This document shows positions 1 through 11,174 of a DNA stretch of 64,000 nt, piece by piece. The notes beneath the pieces were generated by a model. That model was not told the origin of the DNA, did not search any database, and saw only the letters and a list, made by a program, of their open reading frames with translations. Origin of the DNA: Melampsora larici-populina 98AG31 (Eukaryota > Basidiomycota > Pucciniomycetes > Pucciniales > Melampsoraceae); contig NW_006768837.1 in assembly GCF_000204055.1 (NCBI RefSeq), positions 1,020 to 65,019 on the forward strand, written 5' to 3'. Both the position numbers and the translations under genes were made by a program. The stretch's first letter is position 1. Every line of letters begins with the position of its first letter.

Positions 1-541
1 AACAGTTCTTGACTAGTTGCTGTAAGGTAAGCGTCTCTTGATTTGCCTTTGTGAGGGACTCGTTCTGAAGCCTGAGTTCTGCAACTTGTTCGCGTAGCGA
101 CTCCACCGTGTCTTGTTCGTTAGGCATGGTGTTTGAGGTTTCGCAGGTCAGTGTCGGCTCAGCGAAAGATACCCTGGATCGATGTGGTGCGGGTGTGTCC
201 GTTGGGAAGTGGCCTGGTGGGTGTGGTGTCGCTCCCAAAAGTTTCCGAAAGTGTAAGTCTATCACTTTCTTCTCCGTTTCTGGTGGAGAGATTTCTGGCG
301 GTGAAAAGTGCGCAGTCGAGATTACAGCTGGGCTCAGCTTGTGGCTAGAGGCGTACAGGATTTGATCTGTTGGCGCTGGTGATCCTGACACTGAGGCTTC
401 AGGTCTTCGCAGGTAACTTGGCGGAGCAGGAGGTGGTGGTGAGCTTGACTCGTCTTGCTGCTTTCCTTTTCGAGCTAATCGGATTAAGGATTCCGGGTCG
501 TCGCAAAAATTATCAGGTTTTAGTGATTTTCCGCCTAACAT
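1..541 (-). CDS. Gag-like ORF, N-terminal part, runs off the window
   Basis: An uninterrupted minus-strand frame runs from an ATG at 541 to the window edge (180 codons, no stop). It stays open upstream to about 735 without another ATG, and that upstream stretch reads as hydrophobic residues, so a spliced or upstream start is possible. The protein begins MLGGKSLKP, has a proline-rich stretch (SSSPPPPAPP) and ends in a predicted coiled coil (ESLREQVAELRLQNESLTK). A second in-frame ATG lies at 127. A disordered Pro-rich leader followed by a short coiled coil is the layout of many fungal Ty3/gypsy Gag N-termini, and the gag at 36231 is built similarly. No zinc knuckle or protease is visible because the C-terminus is outside the window. 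A host coiled-coil protein cannot be excluded. Confidence 0.5.
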   Translation of the reverse strand, partial: MLGGKSLKPDNFCDDPESLIRLARKGKQQDESSSPPPPAPPSYLRRPEASVSGSPAPTDQILYASSHKLSPAVISTAHFSPPEISPPETEKKVIDLHFRKLLGATPHPPGHFPTDTPAPHRSRVSFAEPTLTCETSNTMPNEQDTVESLREQVAELRLQNESLTKANQETLTLQQLVKNC

Positions 542-875
542 TCGTTTAGTTCGAAGCAGCGGAGGTGCGGCAGAGACTGAATTCTGATCGTCGGAGTAAG
601 GTTCAGGTGACAGAAGTAAAATCGAGGCTGGTAATCCGAGTGACAAAAGGCAGATAGTGCAGAGTGACAGAATGAAAGAGAAAAAAAAGATGTGATAGTT
701 GAATTGAATGATGTTTAAGGTTTTTGTTTAACTTGAATCTTGATTATATAACGAGGTGATCAAGTCAAAAAAAGTGTAAGGTTCCAATAGAACCTTCACT
801 GAAAGTCCGGAAACTTGTCCGGCACGACTTCTCACAAGAGCACAGGTGGACTTGGAACGTCGTTATGATTTCAAA

Positions 876-1013
876 CTAGCTCCAGAAAGTCCGAGGTAAT
901 GCCCTCAGAGGAGTCAGTAACACTCTAAGATAGAAAGAACTAGAGAAAGAGAGAGAAAACACAACAAATCTCACCTAGCTCCAGAAAGTCCGAGGTGATG
1001 CTCTCAGAGGAGT
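876..1013. repeat. 39-bp direct repeat pair (876-914 and 975-1013)
   Basis: Two 39-bp copies beginning CTAGCTCCAGAAAGTCCGAG differ at two positions and are separated by about 60 bp of purine-rich sequence. They lie upstream of the Gag-like ORF and could belong to its LTR or leader. The rest of 542-1100 holds a short palindrome (about 778-797, AAGGTTC..GAACCTT) and no supported gene. Confidence 0.6.
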
Positions 1014-1196
1014 GAGGACTTTCCAAAGCCGGGCGTTGGAGAGAAGTATAACAAGAACCCATCTAATCCCATAAAGCCAACCCATAGCCTCCTGCCTACA
1101 TGTGTACCCTTACAGGTATGTCACTCATATATTACAAATTATTCATCCACTTTAAAATAACTTATAATAGTGCTGTTAATTTTTTTGCTTACTTAG

Positions 1197-4100
1197 AATG
1201 TCATAGGAACAATGTGTTATGGTACCCCACACAACCAGCTATCACGAACACAATACGAGACAGTACGCAGTGCAGTAAGTTTGGCTGGTGTCAAACTTCC
1301 CAATTACAAAACTCTGAAGGCACTTCTGAACCGGATTAAAAAGAAATTGGGGCTGAAATTGGTATCAACCATGAGTCCATTAAACAATGCTTGCTATTCA
1401 TTGCCCCTAAAGGATCTTTTAAGACTGGTCAGTTTGGCCCAAGTAACAAGGAAAAGAAGTAGTGTTACCTGTTGGTTGACATTTTTTGTCTCAAAATTTA
1501 GGATTTGGCAAAACCACATGTAGCCCAGAACTTGACCTTTTATCCTGAGGTATCAACAGACGGGGTTGTCAAAGAATTTTGCCATTCCGACAAATGGCTT
1601 AATGGGTTCCCAGCGCATTTGCGGGCCCCAATGGTGTACACTACATTTGGCCATTTTTATATCTACGAGCCTGTCCAACTAATCTCCGGAAGATTAGTGG
1701 TACCAACTCACTTCTTCTACTTTGGAGACAAATTGGTAGCCAAATGCCTAGATCTTAAGCTTAATAATAATGTCACTAGGTGGCAAACAGCAGGGCGGAT
1801 GGAGATACAGCAGGAGGAAAAAGTGGGTTTAAGTGAAGTGGGGGTTGTTGAAATCTCAAATTTCAGGAATAGCTTTGAAAACATTATTCTACCAGGTGGA
1901 CATCACTTAAAGGATTTATATGGAAATGTTCTATACCGTAAGTCATAGTAATTGAGTGTAGTATTTGGGAAACACACTGATTGTTTTTGTTTGACAGAGC
2001 TGTCTGATCATGGTTCATTTGTTCACATTCATTTACCCAACCCATGGCGTACAAAATCACAGGGAAAAGTGGTCCGCCACATGCCGTTAACCATTTATAG
2101 TGATGACACTTCAGGGTCACATTCGAAAAGATTTAATAGGCATATGTGCTACTATTTTACACTTGCGGGTCTCCCATCAAAATTGGCTAATCTGGAATAC
2201 AATGTTCGTTGGCTGTCTGCTTCAACAACAGCAAATGCTCTAGAAATGGGTGATAACATCATAGAACAGTTGAAGTAAGCCCATTGTCAAATATAACAGG
2301 TTTGATTCCACACTGAGTTCTTTTACCCAAATGTTATAGCTTCCTGTCAAGAGAGGGGTCTCCTGCTTATGATACAAGCATTGGAAAGGACGTATTAGTT
2401 GTAGCAGTGCAGCTGGCACATTTGGGGGATTCGCCCATGCATGCTGAGGTTTCCAACACAAACAATCCTGGAACAAGTTTAAACCCCTGTAGGGGATGTC
2501 ATCTGGGCGCAGATTCCAAGGCTCAAAAAAAAAAGAAGGGTACATTCGTTCGTTTGTAGGAATAAACAATCAGGGTGAAATGGTAAGTCCACATTCCCCT
2601 CAGGTCCCACACACATGGCATAACTGATATTCTGTGTGTGCTCAGGTTAACGGGCGTTTACGGAATTGGAGTGAGACAAAGAGGCTAACTGAGCAGATAT
2701 GGAAGGATTCAGCCAAACCCAATATGGCTTCAAAGGTGGATGCATTGCAAAAGTCATATGGTTTGAAAGACACAATGATGCAACCTTTCATTGAGAATAT
2801 GAGAAAGGTTCAACGTCAGCGTGATATAAATGAGACCAAAAGAGTTGCCATGGAGTGCGAAAAGACTTTGGGTGACAGAATTTTCAATCCATTTTTAAAA
2901 TTAGATGGTATGTACTGCTGCACTTGGAACTTTTCCATGCTACTCTTGTCTAATAATGTATTCCTTAGGTTTTGATGGGCACAAAGACACACCAGTGGAG
3001 GTGCTGCATGTAATATTGCTTGGAGTCACAAAATATCTATACCGGGATGTGCTTCAAAAGATTCCGAAAACACAATTACCCACTTTGTTGGCAAAGTGGA
3101 AGGTCTTCAATACCACAGGTCTGAATATACAGCAACTGCAGCCCACCAGACTGGTTCATGGTGCCCTTTCTCTGACTGGGAAAGAATTCCGTATTGTACT
3201 TCACACTACACAAAATATAATATTTTCTGGGCAGAAAATTAAATTATTGATACACAAAAATATTGAGAGGCCAGGAGAAGGGCAAAAAATAAATAAAAAT
3301 ATGCATCTTGTTCCCTGCGGTGAGAGCTTCACTATCCATATTTTTCCATATTTTTACAGTCCGTATTGATAAGTGTACTAACAATAAACCTTCATAATCA
3401 TCCAATTACAACCTGTAACAAGCACTGAAATTTGACTCATTACTGATTAGAGAAACTTTTGATTTCAGAAAACACCTATAACTTTGTCAAATCTGCCTCA
3501 AAACACTCCACTTTAACTGCAATAGAAAGCTGAACTCTTCCTCTCGAACTTTCATAAGATCAAGAACTATGTAGCTAGTATGACAATCATTCTATGGATC
3601 TGTATGTACAAATGTATAAACAAGATGATATCTTTTTTAGCAGACCAGCATGCTGTGTGGTCCTATTATGAACTATTTGGAGGACAATTCCAGCTTACCA
3701 ATGCACCCAAAATCGAGCGTTTTGGAACGGAATTGAAAAAGTTATGAGTATTTTCAGAAATCAAAAGTTTCTCTAAACACTAATGAGCCAAATTTCAGTG
3801 CTTGTTACAGGTTGTAATTGGATGATTGTGAAGGTTTATTGTTAGTACACTTATCAATATGGACTGTAAAAATACGGAACAATATGCAGAGTGAAGTTCT
3901 CAACGCAGGGAACAAGATGCATATTTTTATTCATTTTTTGCTCTCCTCCTGGCCTCTCAATATTTTTGTGTATCAATAATTTAATTTTCTGCCCAGAAAA
4001 TATTATCTTTCTTGTAGTGTCAGGGAGCTCCATTTGTCCTATTTGATTGGCTCAGCGTTGAAGAGAGGACAGTGTGGACCAACCTGGCTCATATGTCTTC

Positions 4101-5328
4101 CATGATTTACCAACCAGAGATCCGAAATCTGGATACATATTGCTTTGAACTGGACAAGCATATCAACATCTTTCTTTGCAACATAGTCAAACTAAATGCA
4201 CGATGGGTCAATAAACCCAAATTTCATATGTTAACACACCTCACTGCTTCAATTAGGAGGTTTGGACCACCTGCACTCTACATGACTGAAACTTTTGAGA
4301 GTGCAAACGCTCTAACCCGCGCAGCATCTATTCACTCAAACCGTCACAACCCTGGCCAACATCTAGCGGAAAGTTTTCAAAATAATGAGGTTTTAAGACA
4401 CTGTTTTAATGGCGGCTTCATGTGGGATGAACTTAGTTGCAAGTGGGTGCAAGGAGGTCCATGTTTGGAGGCTGTCCTCCAGAATGAGGGTGTGGTTGAT
4501 AATACTTTGCGATTCAAGCATAACCAGTGGGGCAAGATTTTGAATTCAAACCCAACACACTACCAACCAGGTTTGCAACCAAACCAGAAATTCACAACAG
4601 CTCAAGAGTTCTTATCTTTGAATGAGCGTCAGTTGGAGGTCATCCATTCATGTGGCCTAAAAAATGGGCAACAAGTTCGAGCTGGTGACTTTGTTGGTGT
4701 AAGTCACACTTTGTGCTGTTTGAATGTGTCATTGTAATGACATAAACTTTTTAATCATGAACAGGTCATGACTCCTTATATGAACCCATCTCAATGGATT
4801 GGGCGGATAAGAGCAATATGGTCACCAAAAATTGGCACTCAACAACAGTCCAGTCCGATTCTTTCACTTGATTTTAGGTCCATATCAACTGACTGCCATG
4901 TGTTCTATGGCATGTGTGCACTTAAAATACATCCACATAGTGTATATGTATATTTTGATGTAAGTCATGACATTCAATCATTATCAATGCACAAACCCAC
5001 CAGGACTCTCTGACACATATGATGTCTCACCTTCTCAAACCAACAGGAAGTGAGGTGTTCCATGAATGTCCAGCATAATTGTTATGACTCTCACTGCCAG
5101 ACCGAAAAACCAAGGAACCCCTCTTTTTTTCCAATACATAAAACTGGCACTCCTTTGGAAACTCATACGCACAAGGACACAGATCTTTACATTATCAATA
5201 GTGGTGCACTCTACAATGGACAGGCCCATAGAGAATGGGCCCATATACATTGTCAACCCGTGACCCCTGAAATGTGGACTCACGCAATACATGTGGGATT
5301 GCAGCAATGGGAAGATAACCCCAAATGA
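1197..5328 (+). pseudogene. Plavaka-type (CACTA superfamily) transposase, broken
   Basis: Multi-exon transposase typical of agaricomycete and rust Plavaka elements. Visible exons: about 1197-1427, 1502-1938, 1998-2275, 2340-2580, 2646-2907, 2970-4698 (interrupted), 4765-4959 and 5046-5328, most with GT-AG borders. Family-like motifs include FPAHLRAPMVYT, SDDTSGSHSKRFNRH, DTPVEVLHVILLGVTKY and ETFESANALTRAASIHSNRH. The C-terminus ends at a stop at 5326-5328. Two lesions are clear. A run of ten A at about 2525-2534 puts the following exon one base out of frame. An 816-bp MITE splits the largest exon at 3203/4020. The N-terminal exon(s) upstream of 1116 are not recognisable. Terminal repeats of the element itself were not found. 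Assignment rests on motif recognition, not a search. Confidence 0.8.
3204..4019. mobile_element. Non-autonomous CACTA-type element (MITE), 816 bp
   Basis: Begins CACTACACAAAATATAATAT and ends with the near-complement ...CTTGTAGTG. Flanks are identical 3-bp duplications TCA (3201-3203 and 4020-4022), the TSD size of CACTA transposons. The inverted repeats are long and imperfect: internal blocks around 3360-3440 and 3790-3870 are also complementary, giving a fold-back shape. No coding capacity. Removing the element plus one TCA restores a continuous exon reading through VLQGAP in the Plavaka transposase, so the insertion postdates that gene. The element at 31941-32757 is nearly the same length and has the same internal layout. 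Confidence 0.88.
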
Positions 5329-5472
5329 TATGATATTATGAAGAAAACCCCTGAATAGGCCCTTGCTGATAATATTTCCATTCAGGATCTAAAGTTCTTC
5401 AAAAAAATTCAGATGAATCATACCAGATCAAATATGTTTGAAAACCTCACCAAGGAACTCAATACTTTTTTT

Positions 5473-5648
5473 CAATGTTACAAAACCAATCAATCCTTTC
5501 TTTCCAAATGCCTGAAATTTTCAAATGTCCAATGATCATTTTCAAAGCTTTATTTTTTTTCAATGTTACAAAACCAAACAATCCTTTCTTTCCAAACGCC
5601 TGAAATTTCCAAATGTCCAATGCTCATTTTCAAATGTTTATATCTTTG
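5473..5648. repeat. Two-copy tandem duplication, 88-bp unit
   Basis: Copies start at 5473 and 5561 with CAATGTTACAAAACCAA and stay similar for about 80 bp with scattered substitutions. It lies in the AT-rich stretch 5329-6036 downstream of the transposase, where no gene is seen. It may be the 3' subterminal region of the Plavaka element. Confidence 0.75.
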
Positions 5649-5876
5649 TTTTCATTAAACCGAAAGAAACTCTCAATGCAATTGATAACATAACTGCTTT
5701 TACAAAATGACACTGGTGTTGAAGTTTAAGATACAGATCAGGTCTACTTTCAAACAATTTTAAAAGAGTGTTTAAAAGTAGACTTAATGAAATCAAGAAT
5801 CCATAGTCACTGTATTTAAATGGCTATGAATTTTGTTTCATATTTCCAAAATAAACATATAATAAAACATGCCATG

Positions 5877-5913
5877 CTTGTTGTTATTGTTTAAAAAAAA
5901 CAATAACAACAAG
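5877..5913. other. Perfect hairpin, 16-bp arms
   Basis: CTTGTTGTTATTGTTT is followed by a five-base A spacer and its exact complement ending AACAACAAG. An RNA copy would fold into a stem with an A-rich loop. Function unknown; it may mark a terminator or a transposon terminus. Confidence 0.7.
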
Positions 5914-6071
5914 AAGAAGCAATTCCAAGAGACGGACTTTTGAGGGTGAGCTGGGCGACGACGAAGAAAATTTTATAAGTCAAATTTCAATTGGGGACAA
6001 AAATGATTCCAATGACAGCCTGTCTCAGCCTTTGAATTGGCGCTTTCGAGATGTCTGACGTTGAAAGAGGT

Positions 6072-6111
6072 CAGAGAACTTGTCTTTCTCACCAGAAAGA
6101 CAAGTTCTCTG
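6072..6111. other. Perfect hairpin, 18-bp arms, 4-nt loop
   Basis: CAGAGAACTTGTCTTTCT, loop CACC, then the exact complement. It sits about 60 bp upstream of the ATG at 6168 of the next gene, so it would fall in that gene's 5' leader or promoter. Confidence 0.75.
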
Positions 6112-6167
6112 GTGTCTTTCCACCTGTTTCCACCTGCGACTCACCCTGACTCACTCACAGCGCCCCC

Positions 6168-7839
6168 ATGTTTTCCGCATCTCAACGTTATCAAAGGAGC
6201 CCCATTGGATCCAATTATGATTGGCTAACCACATCCATCATTCCCAGGACCCGCTCAGCAACCGATGCCTTTGGGATGGACAGCCGGTCGCAAGCAACGC
6301 CTAACCTCCGGCAACAACCCCCCCAGGATGGGCTCTTCCATGAAGAAGAGCCCGATTATCGGACTATGTTGGCAGACGAACCATTCACACCCAGCTTAAT
6401 GCGTCTTGAAGCAAGACCTCACTCTTCAGGACTCAGTTCTGGGCAAGACTTGATTAACCCACTTGCTTTATCAAATATTGTTAGCACAATCGGTGCTCAG
6501 TTTGGACTCTCTTCGAGTGTAATATCTGATGTGGACAAAGTTTTTCAGGTATGTATCTTCCGACTTGGGTTACCAGATTATGAAATTGATCAATATCTGT
6601 TCATGTAGCAACCTGACCAACAGAGACGTCAGATAGCTCTGGTTTGCTTCTTGGCCTCAAAATTTCAATCCCATCAACAGAACCTCTCTACACCAGAGTT
6701 ACCGACTGTACCTCAATCAGATCCAACCAAAGTGACCGAATGGAAAGCTCTCGAGGACGTTCGAGTAAGTCATTCAACAGTCAATCATGTTAGTTTAGTA
6801 TTTTATACTAACATGATCCATATAGAATTTCATTCGGCATTCGACTAAAGACCTCCTTATGAGATCTTCAATCCAGTCTTACTCAGCCGCGAACTCAATG
6901 CGCACAGTTCCGGTTCTAGAATCCCTTGAGAATTTGGTGATTGTGAGTTTTCATTCGAATTTGAGCTACATATGCAGCTGATGTCAAACCAAAACCATCC
7001 ATGTAGGAGGCCCTCATGCACACTGATAGTATCAAAGCCGAAGAGTTGCCCGCTGGGTTTCGTTCAAGCGACCTGATAGCGGAAACTGCAGTCTGAAAGG
7101 TTGTTAAGGATATCGCCAAAACCGAGAAAAGCAAATTTCAACAAGGAGTGAGTCAGTACTAATATGATATCGAGAAACTTGCTTACCATATGATGGTTTG
7201 TAAACAGCTCCTTGTCCATATTAAAGATCCCGAACTCGATTCCAAAGTTCCCAAGTTGGAAAACCTCTACTTTCAACTTCGTCGCACACGAGCTCCAAAG
7301 GAATTGACCAAATCCAATGATACAATCTGGGACGCCACTTCTCTCGGAGACAAATGCCGGATCGCACTTCTGGTAAGCTTTCAAACACTCACCCAAACCG
7401 GATACTGGCATGAGCAGCTGATAGTGAATGTACATACATATCCTTTCACTCTACGTACCCGATCTAGCGTCTTGAAGGCACAATTTTTCATATGGAGAAA
7501 AAGGACTCTACCCAGCCATGTAGCGGTACAAAGGACAAAGGTGACCGATCAATGTGGGATCCAGTCGATGAACGACTTTCTTGGGTCCGAGGTCTACCCA
7601 GGGACCAACAAAAGTCGTAAGTTTATGATTTCCAAATGATGACTGATGATCGCAACTCATGACCATCTCTCTGTAGCTTCTACAGATGGGTTATACAGTA
7701 CGACACCGTCCTTTTTACTGGAGCGCAGAGCTTTGAACAAATCAAAACTGCCACCTCCAATGATATACATATCATCACCCCAGAGGCGTTAAAGATATGG
7801 ATCAGTGAAGGCGAACCTGAGATAAAGTCCCCGTTGTAA
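6168..7839 (+). pseudogene. Rust-type expanded-family gene, multi-exon, with an apparent stop
   Basis: The first exon (6168-6548) encodes an N-terminus with EEPDYRTMLADEPFTPSLMR and NPLALSNIVSTIGAQFGLSS, a pattern I associate with a large family of rust-specific hypothetical proteins. GTATGT/TAG and GTAAGT/TAG introns follow. Later exons read QQPDQQRRQIALVCFLASKF, MVCKQLLVHIKDPELDSKVP and DRSMWDPVDERLSWVRGLPR; the last exon (about 7677-7839) joins cleanly as QQKS/FYRW and ends at TAA. An in-frame TGA appears near 7096-7098, after IAETAV, in what otherwise reads as exon. So it is either a pseudogene or I have missed an intron. No known catalytic domain. The start was chosen as the first ATG of the open frame; an internal ATG at 6276 is an alternative. 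Confidence 0.55.
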
Positions 7840-8400
7840 TACATATCGCAGTTCATTCTACACGTCATTTGTTTCGATAACGTTTTTAACTTCTGAAGGT
7901 CCCATTACCAATCGGAAACTACCTTTCTTGTGCAAACAAAGTCAAGTCCAATTGACCGTTGTAATCATTCTCGCACTCCATTTCACGCAGAACGTGCAAT
8001 TTGTTTTGATTGTGTGTCTAACTATCTGAACACACAATCGCCAAATTCTCAAATTCATCGCTCTCGCCCAATGCGCGAAAGCGGTAAATGGATCCCATCC
8101 GTTCTGCGGGTGCTGGCATCGATACGTTCCAGCAACGCGAGAGCACCGGGTACAGTTACGGTCTTCAAAAGAACGGAACTGACACAGCTTCCAATGGACT
8201 GTTCCGGGGACCGTTCATAGCGTTGCTGCAACGCTCTTTGGAACAGGTTCGAGACTGTTTCATGTCCTGTGACTTTTCCGTCTGGGAAACGAGGACTGAA
8301 ACCTGAAACCTGGACACTTTCCTGGCACGTTCCAAAACAATTCAAATGTCGTACCGTCTCTGTAACGCTACATTCCCATGTTTTGGAACGTGCCACTTAC
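7840..8400. other. Gene-free stretch with several inverted repeats
   Basis: No supported gene. Inverted repeats seen: 8008-8039 (GATTGTGTGT, 12-nt loop, complement), 8219-8235 (AGCGTTGC/TGCAACGCT) and 8323-8395 (17-bp arms TGGCACGTTCCAAAACA, 39-nt spacer). The last ends where the Ty3 LTR-like sequence begins, so it may be flanking sequence of the insertion or a small fold-back element. Confidence 0.5.
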
Positions 8401-9079
8401 CCCCTGGTGTAAACCCCTCCTCTCTCAGCCTTCAAGGATTTTCCCTCAAGCAATTTATTACACACATCTTTTAAAGAACCCTTTAAAGTTCAATTGAAGT
8501 ACATAATCAAAAGTCTTATAATAATAAGACTAGTGATTCACTTCAACTCTTTAAAGCAGCTTCCTGCCTAAAAGATAAAGTAATTCTTCTCTTCATCCCT
8601 TGGATCCTCTACTTTCCCTAAGTAGAATACTTCAGGTTAGTGACCTCCCAAAGAACTCCAGGTTGGTCACCTTTTGAACAACTGCAGGTTAGTAACCTTT
8701 ATTAACTCTCAGGTTAGTGACCTTTTGAACAACTGCAGGTTAGTGACCTTCTGAATAACTACCAGTTGGTGACTATAAACAACCAGGCTAGTGACCTACA
8801 CACCACTCTTTAATCTATTACCTTAAAAGATTAAAGGAGGGCTTTGGATCCAGCCTTCTCATATTTATATTTCAAACCTCCTTTTAAGGAGTCAATTAAC
8901 TGTAGCCTGTCTGGATTTACCCAAACAGGCCAGTTCTATTCTTCCTCCCCTTTCTTTTCTTATAATCTTATTGTAATTACATTATATTGAAATATACATA
9001 TAATTATTTAAGGTTTCAAACCATCTTGACACACCTTTAGTGAGCATTGAGCACTCTCAAAGAGTACCCAACCCACACA
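8401..9079 (+). repeat. 5' LTR-like sequence with palindromic tandem repeats
   Basis: From about 8674 to 9079 it matches the 3' LTR (18695-19119) almost base for base. Upstream of that (8401-8673) it is unrelated to the 3' LTR. At 8632-8800 about seven units of 24-26 bp carry the near-palindrome CAGGTTAGTGACCT. It ends ...ACCCACACA at 9079; TTTGGGGGCCTCATCG follows as the candidate primer-binding region, though no tRNA was matched. Confidence 0.7.
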
Positions 9080-11174
9080 TTTGGGGGCCTCATCGTGTTG
9101 AAACTCAACCTCAACCTTCAACCAAAAGTGTGAGATTTCACACCCCTAGACAAGAAATAAGAAATATACAACTGTAGGAGTGCATGTGATTGACCACAAC
9201 CACTTTTCCTTAATTCATAACACACTCAAACAAAACTTTTTATTTACAATTTTTTGTTTTGTTTGTGGTGTATTCCCCAATTTGAGTAGTACACTGAAAA
9301 TAGCTATTTCGAGTATTCTTCTTAAATTTGAGGACAGTAAAAAGCCCGGATTACAGCAAGAAGAGTCCGACGAGTCGGGTATTATTACATTACAGAAGCT
9401 GAATTTCGAAAATCCAAAGACCCTTACGCAAGTTTCAAAGGAGAAGCACCTTCCACAACTACTCATTAAACAAAATCGACACCAACAAGACTATCATTCA
9501 GATCTAGGAGAACGCAGTGGACGAACGATTAGAAACTCAAAAACTCACCAGAAACAGCAGGGAACTTGAATCAAAAGTCAAAATTCCGAAATTTCGCCAA
9601 TCGGACCAAACAACGAACAGAGCTTCAAGAGAGAAGAGGTTAGTACTGCTTTCGAATTTAGGAAAGCCACAATAATATTTCATCTACGTCGATTCAAATC
9701 AATTGATTTCAAGAACAACCACACTGACCAAAATTCCATCCCAAGAAAGGACAGTTCTACTCCGATTTATCACCGCGAACGAATCACCGAGCGAAGTTCT
9801 TTCGTGGTGATAATCACATTAGACAAACAAGAGACACAAGTAAGCCAGAGAAAAACTAATACATACTCTTTAATTTATCTTTTGAGAGTATACTTACTGA
9901 CATCACTACATAGTGATCCTTCTCGAAAACGTCATTAGAACCGGAACCGATCAACGACTTCTTTCGTATAAGAAGAACGTCGATCGCGATTTGCTTCGTT
10001 CCTCAGGAAGTCTCTTTCAAAATCAAGCGACCTGTTATTCTTACTCTAACAAATCAAACAACTTCAACAAACTCTTCTACCTTATTAAAGTAGTCTATAA
10101 AATCAAAAGTAATCAAACTACACTGTCCCCTTATCCTAATCCAAGATCAAGTCAAATTGAATACTAATACATATTCTTGCCTTGTTTTGTCTTTTCCAAC
10201 CACCCTATCTTTATTTCGTTTTGTATTGATTCCATTTAGTGTCTTTCCCACACCTATTCAATTCGCTCGACCTCGCCAATCACGGCACTCCTCAACAACA
10301 ACAACCAGCTGAAGTTAGTCGCACAAACCAATCCACTCCAGCCTTACCTGATCAACCGAACTACGACGGTTCTGTCTTGGAGTTTGAAGACGCCTACGGA
10401 AACACCTCGCACGAACCAATCGTCATTGAGTCGACCGTAACCACCCCTGCCGCCAATCCATTAGTTCTTGAAGTTGATTCTCCCGGATCGGACGGTACTG
10501 CAAGAGAACCAATTCGAGCAGAAGGACCTCCACCAGAAAACCTAATCACTAATCAACAAAGGAAGTGCTTGTTATACATATCGATTGATATTCTTACTGT
10601 CATTATTCGGGATTGAGAGCTGTCTTACTAATATATATATATATACAAAAAAAAACATCACATTCATCGAATCGATTTTTTTTTCTCATCTAGGCAACCA
10701 AAACGTGAATACTGGTGTACCGAACCAAGGGCAAGGACCGCAATACCAGCGTAAGCTACTCCAATTATCGAACATTGTGATTCTTCAAATATTACAATTA
10801 AACAAGTACTAATAAATTTATTTTTACGATAAATAATTCCTCAAATTGTATCAAACAATTGTGGTACCAGAACCAGGAAACGTTCCAGCTCAAGGGTATC
10901 ATCATCAACAACGTAAGTTTCAGGTTACTGTCAATTATACGTTTTGTTCATTTAGTCTCAAATTTAAGTTTTTTTTTTCTTTCTCTTCATCAACAACCGT
11001 TCTAGATCACGCAAACAGTCAAGGCCACGCTGCCCAAGAAAATCACCAAGATCTAGAACCGCACGCGGATCGTAAGTTATCAACTTCCTTTGATTAGAAA
11101 TTTCTACAAATCGAATTATCAATTGACTTTAATTTAAATCTCCCTTTTCACAAATTCCTGTATAATTACCCATC
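9080..11174 (+). other. Ty3 leader with short exon-like blocks and candidate introns
   Basis: Open blocks end in splice-donor-like GTAAGC/GTAAGT and start after AG: for example 10239 to about 10570 (MSFPHLFNSLDLANHG...), about 10694-10750 (NQNVNTGVPNQGQGPQYQ), about 10860-10911 (...NVPAQGYHHQQ), about 11005-11068 (DHANSQGHAAQENHQ) and about 11200-11322 (AGQAPPVHAGQQN). All are Q/N/P/H-rich and could join into one low-complexity protein upstream of ORF1. This is a reading of the sequence, without transcript support. Confidence 0.45.

Noticed and set aside
108..365. Plus-strand ORFs at 108-365 and 133-348
   Set aside because: They overlap a longer open minus-strand frame with Gag-like composition and begin at GTG; treated as shadows.
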